From NCBI RefSeq assembly GCF_026151205.1, contig NC_087073.1, positions 9,376,411 to 9,440,410 of the forward strand: DNA of 64,000 nucleotides, written 5' to 3'. Origin of the DNA: Bolinopsis microptera. Taxonomy: Eukaryota; Ctenophora; Tentaculata; Lobata; Bolinopsidae. This document shows, in pieces, positions 1 through 24,777 of this stretch. A program made the position numbers and the translations under genes. A model generated the notes under the pieces. The model saw only the letters and a list, made by a program, of their open reading frames with translations. It had not been told where the DNA came from and did not search any database. Position 1 is the stretch's first letter. Every line of letters begins with the position of its first letter.

Positions 1-150
1 ATGTGATGCATTCGCAGAGCACAGATAAAAAAAACTGATTCAATGATTAAAATTATAGCTGTGAGTGTCAATAAATTACTGTGTCGTAAAAAAAGGAACG
101 ATGTACACGTGATCTGAGATACCAATATCTCAATATCAAAAGGATAGTGT

Positions 151-384
151 CTAGAAACATTCATAGTCCATGGTGGCAGGTATCAAGTTAAACGAAGTTA
201 CACTGACTGGCAATGTATACGATTGCCGTCTCCCTCTCTCACCCCTGACCGCTATCAGGGTGCTCCTGAGGATTGAGAATCTAATCCTGGTGCGCATGTA
301 ACACATAATAGCCGCATAGTCTTCTCCTCTCTTCTGGGATAGTTTACAAAATGTCGTGATTTTGTATTTATATAAGCAAGTCAC
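151..384 (-). mobile_element. Transposon C-terminal fragment, copy 1
   Basis: A short open frame contains the stretch MRTRIRFSILRSTLIAVRGE, which aligns with the frame at 644-865 (YIRKRLRFEILRTTVISLRG). The shared pattern is [YM]-[IM]-R-x-R-[IL]-R-F-x-I-L-R-[ST]-T-x-I-[AS]-[VL]-R-G-[ED]-R-G. From memory, such tails end many transposon-encoded hypothetical proteins in cnidarians and molluscs, but I cannot name the superfamily. No catalytic domain is visible upstream, so this is a fragment. Confidence 0.5.
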
Positions 385-643
385 TCATCCTAAAGCTTCG
401 CAAATTTAATTTGTTTTCGTACTTTGCGATATATTACACTGTCCAATATTCGATATAGTTCCAATGGTTATGGTTTTTAGCGAGGTTGCTGGTTGTCTCG
501 AAAGATTATTTATCATTTCAGTCTAAGGGAGTAAATGGTCATCCTAACTAAAAATTATTCAAACAATATACACATAATATAGCAATGACCCTATATAAAA
601 TCTTCCCTTTAAGAATTAAAAAAGTTTCCTTAACAATCAAAAA

Positions 644-865
644 TTACCCTTGGCCTTGTGGCTCCAAGTTAAGATCTAGACTGTTTTTATCAACAATGTT
701 TTTTCTCGCACCTCTGTCTCCACGGAGAGAAATCACTGTTGTTCTTAGGATTTCAAAGCGAAGGCGCTTTCTAATGTATCCTACAGCATCCGAGTACCTC
801 TGGCCAGTGTGGTACTCCATCTTACTGGCCAGCTTCTTAACCAGTCTTTCAGCTTCACCACCCAT
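644..865 (-). mobile_element. Transposon C-terminal fragment, copy 2
   Basis: This frame carries the same arginine-rich tail as the fragment at 151-384, preceded by a [17 protein letters not shown] segment. Two related tails about 500 bases apart on the same strand suggest either two insertions of one family or a partly duplicated element. No polymerase, integrase or transposase motif is visible nearby. It is not expected to be a host gene. Confidence 0.5.
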
Positions 866-880
866 TCCACCAGAAGACTA

Positions 881-1340
881 AAGGTGTGAAGCTTCCTTTC
901 TCCACTTCAAGAACCCTTGCGTTGTAACATCGCTTTTTCTCATTTTCATGGGAAATCCTAATTCCTAAATGCTGTCTTAACCAGTATGTCTTCACTTCAT
1001 ACCGTTCAGTAGTCTTGTAGGTTATGTTAAACTGATATCATAGCCTGTGTTATCATCAGCGTGGAAAGATGTAACAAATATAAGAATTACATCCTTTTCG
1101 ACGGTTTCCATTCAGTGATACAAGTAACCCGATGGTTCCTGGCGGGCAATGCTACAAATTGAAATCTCTAACAGCGATTTTTTAAAAAGGTCTTCATGGA
1201 CGTAACATTATCACGGTTCCTAGTAATCTATTTTTCATAGCTGTTTAAATCCATTTCGTGTACGCTGAGATTTTCTTGCCTCTAAACAACCTGATCCAAT
1301 GACTTACAATTTACTAGTGAGATTTTGATGGAGTTGGTAG
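881..1340. other. Non-coding stretch before the first gene
   Basis: AT-rich sequence with no convincing ORF, RNA gene or repeat. It lies just upstream of the predicted start codon at 1341 and would include the promoter and 5' UTR of that gene. Confidence 0.4.
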
Positions 1341-4300
1341 ATGAGTAATGTGTCAGAGGAAAAAGAAGGGAACTTGCTTCGTAATGTCAAAGCATTCTAC
1401 ACTAAAGGAAGCTTCAAGTCTGAGTCCCAGGTATAGCATATTATAATACGAACTACATTTTTTGACTTTTTTTATCACCTCTTACAGTATTATAACGGTA
1501 GATCTAGATTGAAAGTAAGATTGGACAGCGATAGTCCTGAAAGTCTGAGTCCATAGAGATATAGAAAGAGAGAGAGAGGCTCCTGAAAGTTTGAAGGAGA
1601 GGAAGAAGACAAAGAGAACCTCTAATCCTTTTGCTTTGATTGTAATTTATGTCAACTGGAACTCACTGTGACAACTACAAACCACACCGGGTACGGTGTT
1701 CTATTCTTAAGTCTTAACCACAAATTGCTGGTGAGCATTTAATTGAATCATCTATACTAACTATTACTGCATTTCAGAAACGCGAGGTAGATTCTCCAGA
1801 AAATGCAGAGAAGACCCAGTCTCATGAGGTAAGCCTCAGTTTATGTTTAAAATTTTTAAATATGCACAACATACTGGATTTGTGGATTTGTGACAAACGA
1901 CATGAATTTTTTTGCTGATGGCAAAGGTATTATACCTAATGAGTCTCTAATGAGTCTCATTGTTGCTCGCTAGCGAATAGCTCCCGATGAGATTACTGAT
2001 TGGGTGACGAAATCACTGATTAAGTGCCAAGATCACGTATCTGCAATATCTTAAAAGGGTCATAACTCGGTTGAACAACCAACTTGAAATTTTGGGAAAG
2101 CACTTCAATTATCAAACCAAACAGGTCTAGAAACTTTGAAGTTCATAGCTGAAAGCGTTCTCACTTTATGGTGACAATAGCGAAAAAAAGGGATTGGCGT
2201 GCCACATCCACTGTAATTAATTAAATTTGACGAAATTTCAGGAAATCTAAGTTTGACCCATACGTATCTATAATCTCTGAAATTTCTGTGCAATTTTAAG
2301 AAGAATTACGTGAGTTATTAAAGGGTTGCGTGTGGGCAGTTACTTTTGGGCCACCCTGTAATCTGTATGTACTGTAGTTCGACACACACTAAACTTCGAG
2401 AAGCCTCTAAGTTCGACTGTGTTGACTGAATTTCACACCCGCAACCAATAAGGCCGTTAACTATTGATTGCATATGACACGATTGAGGTGCTTGAAGTTT
2501 GATTTCGGTCGGAGGAAGCTCACCGCAGAAAGCTTAACAAAACGAAAATTCATATATTTTCCAATTTCTGTCCCATTTTCAAATATGAAAATTTCTGAAC
2601 ACAAAAAAATTGACAGATTGGATGGACTTTTTGCCCGGAGACCAATTAATCTAGTTAATTGATGATGTTATGAAACCAAATTTAGCTACTGGAAGTCAAA
2701 ATCCATAAGAAAATTGAAAAATCATATTGTTGCATTCTCTGTCCCATTTTCAGTTTTTGAAGATGAAATTTCCAGGGCCGAAATTTTACAGTTTTGACTG
2801 AATATCTCGCCTGCAACCAATTAGTCAGTCAACTATAGATGGCATATGACATGATTGAGGTGCTAAAAGTTTGATTTCGATCGGAGGAAGACCGAAATTG
2901 TCCCACACATCCAGAAACACGCCATCTTGCCAGACATCCTGGAAGGAAATTTTTTTTGGGAGAAAAAACGGGAGGAAAAAGAGGACATTTTTGAGAAGTT
3001 ACTCCTGAATTTCGAAATATTTTTTTGGAATAAAGACAAATTAATTGTGGAAATTTTTGAAGAAAATGTTTCGATTGTATAAAAATCAAAGAGGAACATC
3101 CTGTCAGTTTTGGAACACAGTGAAATATACTCTATATAACCAAATTGCTTCCATGGCTTTTATGCCACAGAATTTAGAAAAAAACGCATCTGGGAGGAAA
3201 TATAAAACTTTCTGGATGTGGGGAAATTGTACAGTTTTTATTGATTTTCACACCTGCAACTAATTAGTCCGTTAACTATAATAGATGGCACAAACTTAAT
3301 TACGAAGATAGCGCAAAGAGATATATGCAACAACCTAAACAAATGTGTTCTCGAATTTGGGAGCCGAAGTTATTCCTCTTTAAGTTCCAAATTTTAGACG
3401 GGATCTGGAATCCGGTTTTGAGCGGGAACGGTTTAGATAAGTAGTGGTTCACCCCTAGCTGTTGAAGAGTACTCTGTATTGTATAAATGTAAATGTATTG
3501 TACAATATGATAATATTACTGAGTGGAGTTGGGTTAAAAACATATAAGAGATACGATGATTTAACTTGTGGAAGCTTTCAATAAACATGTGTTAATCGTC
3601 GTCAGCTGAATGTGATGTGGTGGACAATGCTTATATGTGATTGAGTGGTGTCAGGGATGGAGGGTGGGGGAGGTGTGGGTGGGAAAGTGAAAATTACAGT
3701 ACAATGTCAATAAAAATTTAGTCTTCTGTTGAGGTTGAGAAGGAAATGCCAGATGGTCTGGACTTTAAGGATTTGGCAATTTTAGGAAGAATGGGGTCCC
3801 AGAGGGAACTACATTTGGGTGCGCGGTCTGTTCTGTTCATAGCTGGTTGTCGTATTTGTATAGCTGCGTGTTCTGTGAGGTCAAGTTGGGAGCGTGAGGT
3901 GAGGGATTTGAGGACTTCGATGTTGTTCCAGGAGATGGTGTGGCCGGTGGTCAGGGCATGATGTGCAGGGGCTGATTTGATTCTGTCTGTGGATTCGTCG
4001 ATGGCGTTGTTGAGTCTGTAACATCGTTCGTGTTCTTTCATGCGGTGGACCAAGGGTCTGTAGGTCTGTCCGGCGTATTTGGAGGGGCACTGTGAGCAGG
4101 AAATTTCGTAGATGGTGTTGGGAGTGAGGTGAGTAGGGGGTGTGGTCTTCGTTTTGGTGAGGAGGTTGCGGAGGGAGGTAGCAGAGGAGTGGGTGACTTT
4201 GATGTCGTGTTGTCCGAGTATCTTGGAGATGGGTTTGGATAGGGAGGGATGGAAAGGAAGAGAAACACTAAGGGCATGTTCACGGGTCTGTCGGTTGAAT

Positions 4301-7300
4301 GAGGCTAGGGATTGGTGGCGAGAGGGGTTGGTGAATTTCCGTTGTACTTCGTCCATGATGGTGGTGATGCGGTGAGGAGGGAAGCCGTTCTGGAGGCAAA
4401 CGTGTCGTACTGTCTGGAGTTCGTCGTCAAGGTGTTGGGGTGAGCAGATGTTGTGGGCTCTTCTGGTCAGGGATCGGATGACTGCGTTCTTAGATGAGTT
4501 GGTGGTGCAGGAGGAGTACTTGGTGTAGAGGTTGGTGTGGGTGGGTTTTCTGTAGACTGATGTGGATTTGTCAGGGTGGATGAGAACGTCAAGGAAGGGT
4601 ATAGTTCCGTCTGTAGAGGGATGTTCTTGGGTAAAGTTGAGGTCTTCAGTAAGGGAGTTAAGGAATGTAAGGAAGGATTCTGCGTGGTTTCTGTCTCTGA
4701 AAGATCCAAGGCCGTCGTCAACGAAATGGGAGTAAGTGTTCGGAGGGTCAGGACATGAGGATAAAGCTAAGGTCTCGATTTCAGCAAGACGGATTTCAGC
4801 TAGTTCAACAATGAGGGGGGATCCCATTGTACCACCTTCGTCTTGGGAGTAGAAGGAGCCGTTGAATTCAAGGTATGAGTTGTCAAGGCAAAAGTTGATA
4901 AGGGAGCCTATGGTGGTGGTGGTGACATTGGAGGGAAGACGAGAGGGGTTCTGTTCAAAGGAGGAGATGACAGTTTTGAGGGCTAGGCGCATGTCACAGG
5001 AGGTGTACAAGGATTGGACGTCTAAGGAGGCGTGGTAGTGGAAGGAGGGATTGAGAGAGGAGTCGAAGCGATGTTTGAAGTCGGAAGAGTCTTTGAGGCG
5101 TAAGGGGTTCTGGGCTAGGGGTTTGAGGAAAGATGCGAGGACTTTGTGGAGGGCTTGGAGGGGGGTGTTGTAGAAGCTGACTACGGGACGGATAGGTGCG
5201 CCGGGTTTGTGTATCTTAGGTTGTCCGTAAAGTTGAGGCCATCTAGGATGTAGGTTGCGCATCTTGTGGTATAGGTCGGTCGTGATCTTCTTGTCGGTGT
5301 GTAGTTTCTTGAGGACTTTCTGTAGTTTATGATAATATTGTTTCATCGATTTCTGACATTGGAATGATTATTGAATATTCATACCATGTTATCTAAATGG
5401 GTCACGCGTGGTTGCCCCAAATATTCTGTCGGTACCAGATTCAATGTTATTCCTCACGGATACGGCCGGCGCGAAAATGATTTATTGTACAGAAAATATT
5501 TTTCTTCGCCAAATGCTTGTTTTGCCGGGTATATGTAGGTACGTGCGCGCAACCATGTGATTTTCATGGTAGGTTTCCCTGGCATACATAACCCATGATA
5601 CTAATTTAAGCCACGATACACCCAATTGACTATTGAGTGCAAATACCATACCTTGCACGACAAACTGCATGTTTCAATCTCTGATGTAGTACCATTTCAG
5701 GTTGTTTCTCCGGATCGGGGGAAACGACGTCGAGTCAAAAGCAAGAGATATTCCGGGTTCCAGATAGAGTCCCTGAAGCGAAATGAGCTGCAAAATGACA
5801 AACGGTCTTTGAAGAACTCCCCTCTCAAATATTCTTCAGGAAACACTGTTAAAGCTTGTCCTAAAAGCAGAAAACAGCAAAAAGTCTGCCAAAGCCTTGA
5901 ACTAGTGGAACCCAAAATATTCAATAAGAGGCAGCAACGAATCTTGACGGTCCCTCTTGATCGCATGTTAGAGTATCCAGATTTTGAAACTGCGTCCACA
6001 ACTTTGGGTGCCCAGAAAACTGCGAAGACAGAGAAAGCGCCCAAAAATTGTTCCTTGCCTGGAAGTCTCATCACTAGGATATCACCTGCAGTTTGTAAAG
6101 ACTTAAAAGGGCCGTCTGTGCCCTTATCAAATTCCAAGGACAAGAAAATTCCAAAGAATCCGACCAAGATGAAACGAAAACACGCATTATGTGGTATCTT
6201 CGATGACATATGGGGTACGAAAACTAGCGAAGCAGCTGAAAAACCTCAAATCAACGGATTTAAACAAATGTTGAATGATGCATTCAACAAAGCGCCCCAA
6301 GTTTTAACTGACCATTCGTCTTTTCATACCACAAACGAGAATCAAACCGAGACCCTCAAAAAAGAGGATTACTCATTTTATGGTGAATCTTCTGAACCAA
6401 CTCAAGCTAATTTGGTTCCCGTTGAAACCAAGCTCTTAGATTGCCCCTTTCCGGAGGTCATGAACTCATCTTATGAAGTGCCTTTTCCCGAAGACCTAGT
6501 CATGAACTCTGATATACAACCATCTCATGAAATCCCTTTTCCGGAAGTCATGAACTCTGACATACACCCATCTTATGAAGTGCCTTTTCCGGAAGTCATG
6601 AACTCTAGCTCTGATATACACCCATCTTATGAAGTGCCTTTTCCGGAAGTCATGAACTCTAGCTCTGATATACACCCATCTTATGAAGTGCCTTTTCCGG
6701 AAGTCATGAACTCTAGCTCTGATATACAATCATCTTACGAAGTGCCTTTTCCGGAAGTCATGAACTCTAGCTCTGATATACACCCATCTCATGAAGTGGA
6801 GATAAAGACTGAAAGTTCGTGTCCGTTTGACTTTGTGGACGATGACCGTCCTGCCTCTTGGCTCCACTCTGTTCAATCAAGGTGTGCTGCTCAATCTAAA
6901 CTAGTGTCACTTCAACTCTTTATCAAGAAAACCTTTATACCGGTTACCGCGCTGACGGAGCACAGGAAGAAGCGGAAACAGCGGTGCAGAAAACGGAAAG
7001 CCCCGTGTCACGTGACAGATGCTGACGACGAGGACTCAGATGGGCCGTCCTCCTCAATACCCAGACCCTGTACTGTCCTATCCGGACCTCTGAAACTGAT
7101 GACGTTGGAAGATCTGTGGATTCAGAAAGAGTTTTATCTGCGGTATTTGTGTAATTATTATCATGTCAGCAGTGAGGGATGTAAGGGTTGGCTGATCAGC
7201 AGACTGCATCAGTTTATCTTGCAAAGTGTGGGGAGCAGTTTCTTGTCCAAACACAAAACTTTTAAATTATTTCGAACCCCCCAACAACGTCCAAACCGAA

Positions 7301-7356
7301 ATATTTCCTGGGTAAAACTTACTGTAGAGCGCAAAACCAAACTTTTAGATGAATAG
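1341..7356 (+). CDS. Unknown basic nuclear-type protein with 18-residue repeats, 3 exons
   Basis: Exons 1341-1430, 1778-1828 and 5701-7356 join in phase 0 at both junctions; donors are CAG|GTATAG and GAG|GTAAGC, acceptors ATTTCAG. The result is about 598 residues. I do not recognise the family. Visible features: a Lys/Arg-rich N-terminal half; six or so repeats of an 18-residue unit (YEVPFPEVMNSSSDIHPS) around residues 290-415; a basic cluster RKKRKQRCRKRK near residue 490 that would suit a nuclear localisation signal; and a C-terminal segment near residue 550 (LRYLCNYY...GCKGWLISRLHQF) that loosely resembles a SAP DNA-binding motif. The open frame extends upstream to 5626, but that stretch starts with TTG and ends in a good 3' splice site at 5700, so the exon is taken to begin at 5701. 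The 3.9-kb second intron holds an antisense Penelope-like element. A DNA-related nuclear role is inference only. Confidence 0.65.
1829..3700. repeat. Intronic degenerate tandem repeats (mainly 2420-3300)
   Basis: Three diverged copies of one unit start near 2420, 2793 and 3233. Each begins with TTGACTGAAT-like sequence followed by CGCAACCAATNAG and a C[GA]TTAACTAT[AT]GATGGCATATGACA-like segment; the first two continue with TTTGATTTCGGTCGGAGGAAG-like sequence. Spacing is about 370 and 440 bases. Near 2346 the sequence TTTTGGGCCACCCTGTA matches the terminus of the mariner-type element at 53412-54161, so a single degraded end of that family is also here. No gene is seen in this part of the intron. 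Confidence 0.6.
3718..5346 (-). mobile_element. Penelope-like element: reverse transcriptase plus GIY-YIG endonuclease, 5' truncated
   Basis: A single 542-residue open frame. Reverse transcriptase signs: YGQPKIHKPGAPIRPVVS at residues 40-57, LDVQSLYTSC near 108, the GGTMGSPL segment at 171-178, and the catalytic FVDD box at 208-211. A GIY-YIG endonuclease follows: YEI at 413, YAGQTYR at 424-430 and a candidate catalytic Glu in LTEHAAIQ near 492. RT followed by C-terminal GIY-YIG is diagnostic of Penelope-like elements. Full-length family proteins are typically longer (from memory about 700-850 residues), and the piece missing here is the N-terminal part, so the copy is probably 5' truncated. 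The frame has no stops, suggesting recent insertion or selection. It lies antisense in intron 2 of the 1341-7356 gene. Base composition (GC-rich, very low A on the plus strand) differs from its surroundings. I did not find element boundaries or target duplications. Confidence 0.95.
6439..6800 (+). repeat. 54-bp coding minisatellite
   Basis: Tandem 54-bp units encode 18-residue repeats with the core PFPEVMNSSSDI. Middle copies differ by only a few bases; outer copies have shortened forms (PFPEDLVMNSDI, PFPEVMNSDI). All length changes are multiples of three, so the reading frame is kept. Antisense reading of the same array gives a spurious RARVHDFRKRHF repeat ORF. Confidence 0.95.
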
Positions 7357-7535
7357 TTTTTTACTTTTCTAGTAATTAATTAAATAATGTCCTTCTCAGC
7401 TTTTAAAATTGATAGTCATAGGTTTTTAAAATTCTCAGATTGAGGTTTTTGATTTATTTTCTTAAATGTAGTTCAATAGTCTCTTAGTGTGTAATTTGAT
7501 AAAATCAAAAATTTTCCCAGTAAAGCACAGTCGAT

Positions 7536-7541
7536 AATAAA
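7536..7541 (+). terminator. Polyadenylation signal candidate
   Basis: AATAAA lies about 180 bases downstream of the stop codon at 7356 in AT-rich sequence, a normal distance for a 3' UTR. Confidence 0.45.
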
Positions 7542-8007
7542 TAGCGCAATGTTTCATTTTCCATCGCAACTTAAACTCTAATAACTGTGGATCGGAATCC
7601 ATTTCATTTAATCATTCGACATTTTATATCAAGACGAGTATTCTTGTGCTACTGTCTAATTGAGTTTGATAGTCAATAGTTAGTTTTTTTACTGTAACTG
7701 TCAAGTGTCAATTTAGTGTTATTTCAGAACCAACCCGAAAATGAGTATATTTTCTTTCTCCATATGCTATATAATAATAATAATATGCCATATAATAATA
7801 TGCCATAGCTTTTCTGTCATTCGGTTCGCCCAAATAACTTAAAATGATCGTATATTTTAGTTTTTAAAGTCTACTGTCAGTGCACTGAGCAGCGAGTATA
7901 GTATAACTACAATGTGAATCAAGTGTCCCCACGAATCACTACTATATATAATACGCGCGCACTCAACCCTGATCCAAAAACGTTTCATCAATATTTATGA
8001 AAGTGGT

Positions 8008-8251
8008 TAAAGCCGTAGTACATACATATTTGTTTGTTTATAGAACCCGTCCCCAATCTCGTATTGGAAAATGACTAAACTCAGGTCTGAGTGTGAATAC
8101 GGGTGGTACCTGCAAGAGTGTTCATTAAGCATTTAGAGTTCTGTAAAACTGCAGTTACAATTGTGCTAGAGTATTTTTAGTATATACGATTGGTATCAGA
8201 TATATATCCCTACATACTTCCAAAATTTATAAAGCCGTAGTACATACATAT
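8008..8251 (-). mobile_element. SINE-like retroposon with 22-bp target-site duplication
   Basis: A 200-bp body (8030-8229) is flanked by perfect direct repeats beginning TAAAGCCGTAGTACATAC (8008-8029 and 8230-8251). Read on the minus strand it ends in a short (CAAA)n-type tail. The same sequence occurs on the plus strand at about 48350-48582 and as a 3' part at 25039-25150. Shared blocks are GGTACCACCCGTATTCACAC and CGAGATTGGGGACGGGTTCT. A long target duplication plus a simple 3' tail is the signature of LINE-driven retroposition. I see no clear pol III A/B boxes, so it could be either a SINE or a short LINE 3' tail. Confidence 0.8.
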
Positions 8252-8283
8252 CACATTACACCGGAGCCTACACAGTGCAATCT

Positions 8284-8339
8284 CCTCCAGTCGATCTGCG
8301 CCGCGTATGTTTATATAAGCGCGCGGCGCAGACTGGAGG
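8284..8339. repeat. GC-rich hairpin
   Basis: CCTCCAGTC (GATC) TGCGCCGCG on the left pairs with CGCGGCGCA GACTGGAGG on the right: 18 paired bases per arm with a 4-base bulge and a loop of about 16 bases. It stands out from the AT-rich surroundings and looks like the remnant of a foldback element. Confidence 0.75.
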
Positions 8340-10259
8340 AAACCACACTCTGCAAGTTCGATCCAGTGCAATGCTACATGTACGTACTACGGCTTCATCT
8401 CCAACTTTCTGCACAATGTACTGGAATGTTTTGAAGGAAAAGAAAGAACAAAAAAAGTGATATATATAAATAAAATCAGCGTTTAATGTTAGCCTTAGGA
8501 GGGTAACTTTAATTCCCTGGTTTCTAAAATCAGCTTTTTAAAAAAAATAATAAAGTATGTAACGTCGATACCAAACCGATTATTTAATTGAGCGATAATA
8601 ACTGAGTAGTTGATTCCTGGGTTGCGGAGTCATTCAGATGTTCCAGTTTTCGAATGTGGTTCTTGTTCAGTTCTTGACCAGAAGTGTTTAATGAAGTAAG
8701 TCAGACAAGCAAACTCTTCCTTAAATGCTATAAGTCGTCTCAATCCCAGAAATTATGATCATGATGACCCAGTGTAAAAGTGCAGAAATCGGCCGAAAAT
8801 AACAAAGACTAAAAACAGCTAAAAAGTGACAGGATTCAAACACAAGGAAAATTATTAGCTTAGAGCGTAATAAGGAATATCTCCAAACGGAGTTTTTTTT
8901 TTCTGAGAGGGTGAGAGGTTCTTTAATTAGAGCTAATGATTAAATGAGACCCACTAAAGGTACTAAATTAACCGGACTGCTAGCAAGGAATCGAGAGTGG
9001 GAATAAAAATAAAAGCGGAATAAATTTTAAGATAATCAAATACAAAAGCCTTTACGGGTGATACTCGTAAAATATTTGTTCCAAATATTACCGTCGACGA
9101 GTCCAACTCGGCGCGCGTCCTGGTAGGATATAAACCTGCAAGAAAGTGGGTGATATGTTTATAGTTTCACCTAATATAACCGACCACGTGCTTTCGCGCC
9201 ACTGCAAGCACAAGGGCTCTGGATGGAGCAAATGTTTAGTATCTACTAGACCTTTTCTAATTAAATCCTCTGATGAACTTGGCGCAAAATCGGTCCGTAG
9301 CCAGGATTACCTGCCAGAATATAACAGGTGGAGCCTCTGGAAGATTGGACTTTGGAGCATTTGTCACATTATAATTATATCCGTGATCTGGCATCCTGAG
9401 CACATGGCACAGAAATAGCCCTTGAGACATAATGTATGCTTTTTGGGTCATTTTCTCAGGGGCATGCAGGCAAGGCTATCATCAGAGGAGGCTTTGTCTG
9501 CCATGCCTCATTGCTGGCTATTTTATATACCATATACTGTACTACGTGACTGTCCAGAATTATTAAATATGCGACTTTTCATGATACTACCAGTCCCACC
9601 GTGCGACACAATTATTACACAAGAGAAACGTCATCTTAGGACGAGGAGGATTAAGACTCCTCGGGCCTACATAAAACCAGTTAAGTTCCTTCTGTTACTT
9701 AATGTAACGTCCTAAATCATCAATAAATATATTTGGTATTTAATTTTAGTTTTTTCGTACACTTAGATAACATAGTTTGCCTTTGAACTGGCTGAATTTA
9801 ATTGTGAACACTAGCTCGGTTTCAACAATGGAACGGAATTACTATCGATAATACTAATCTCAAATTTGTGCGCTGTGCGCGCTAAGCCTTACTTACAGTG
9901 AGTATCGTTTGCTATTATATCTACAATGTATGCAATATTGACCACAGTACATTGAATTTTGCCCAATTAGAATTGTTCTGCGTGTAGTAGCTAGAGTTGA
10001 ACTAAACATAATCAATGTGCGCCTTTGATCATATCGAAGAGTCTTTGTTCCTACAGTGCTGTGCACAGGGAATGTTTGCTTTGGTGGTGTTAAGCAACAG
10101 GGCTTTCAATAGATTTAGTAGCTCCGTGCCGTCCGTTTTTATGGTCAGTAGACCTTTCCGCATGGTACTCTATCGTGAAGCTAAGTTTTTCAGCAGCGGC
10201 ATTCGCCAAAACTTGATTAGCGGTTAAGTATTTTTCTGTGTAATTCGTTGAAACGAACC

Positions 10260-10265
10260 TTTATT
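10260..10265 (-). terminator. Polyadenylation signal candidate for AHCY
   Basis: TTTATT on the plus strand reads AATAAA on the minus strand, 193 bases after the AHCY stop codon (TAG at 10458-10460). Confidence 0.5.
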
Positions 10266-10457
10266 CCACCATTCATAATGGACAAGTAAAACACTCTTAT
10301 CTGCTCAAAATATCATTATAAATATAAAAGCTTAAAATGATCGATTAAAAATGGCAATTCGACACCATAAAAATAAAGAGGTCCCTTAATTCTCTCTACG
10401 CTAAAATAATCTATAATCATGCAATCTCTGACCATCAATGACTCAAACTAAAAGTTC

Positions 10458-24777
<14,320 letters not shown>

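Larger units (their letters stand above)
7357..10259. other. Intergenic region with repeats, no gene seen
   Basis: About 2.9 kb between two gene 3' ends. Contents that can be named: a polyadenylation-type AATAAA at 7536, about 180 bases after the stop of the upstream gene; the SINE-like insertion at 8008-8251; the hairpin at 8284-8339; and near 9184-9240 an antisense, internally shortened copy of the GC-rich repeat found at 55.9-57.0 kb (ACGTGCTTTCGCGCCACTGC, then AGGGCTCTGGATGGAGCAA). The ORFs of 60-97 codons here have no recognisable motifs. Confidence 0.5.

Noticed and set aside
5626..5700. Upstream extension of the large plus-strand ORF
   Set aside because: It begins with TTG, and a strong 3' splice site ends at 5700 in phase with two upstream exons, so it is taken as intron.
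6496..6729. Minus-strand ORF with four RARVHDFRKRHF-type repeats
   Set aside because: It is the antisense shadow of the coding 54-bp minisatellite of the plus-strand gene.
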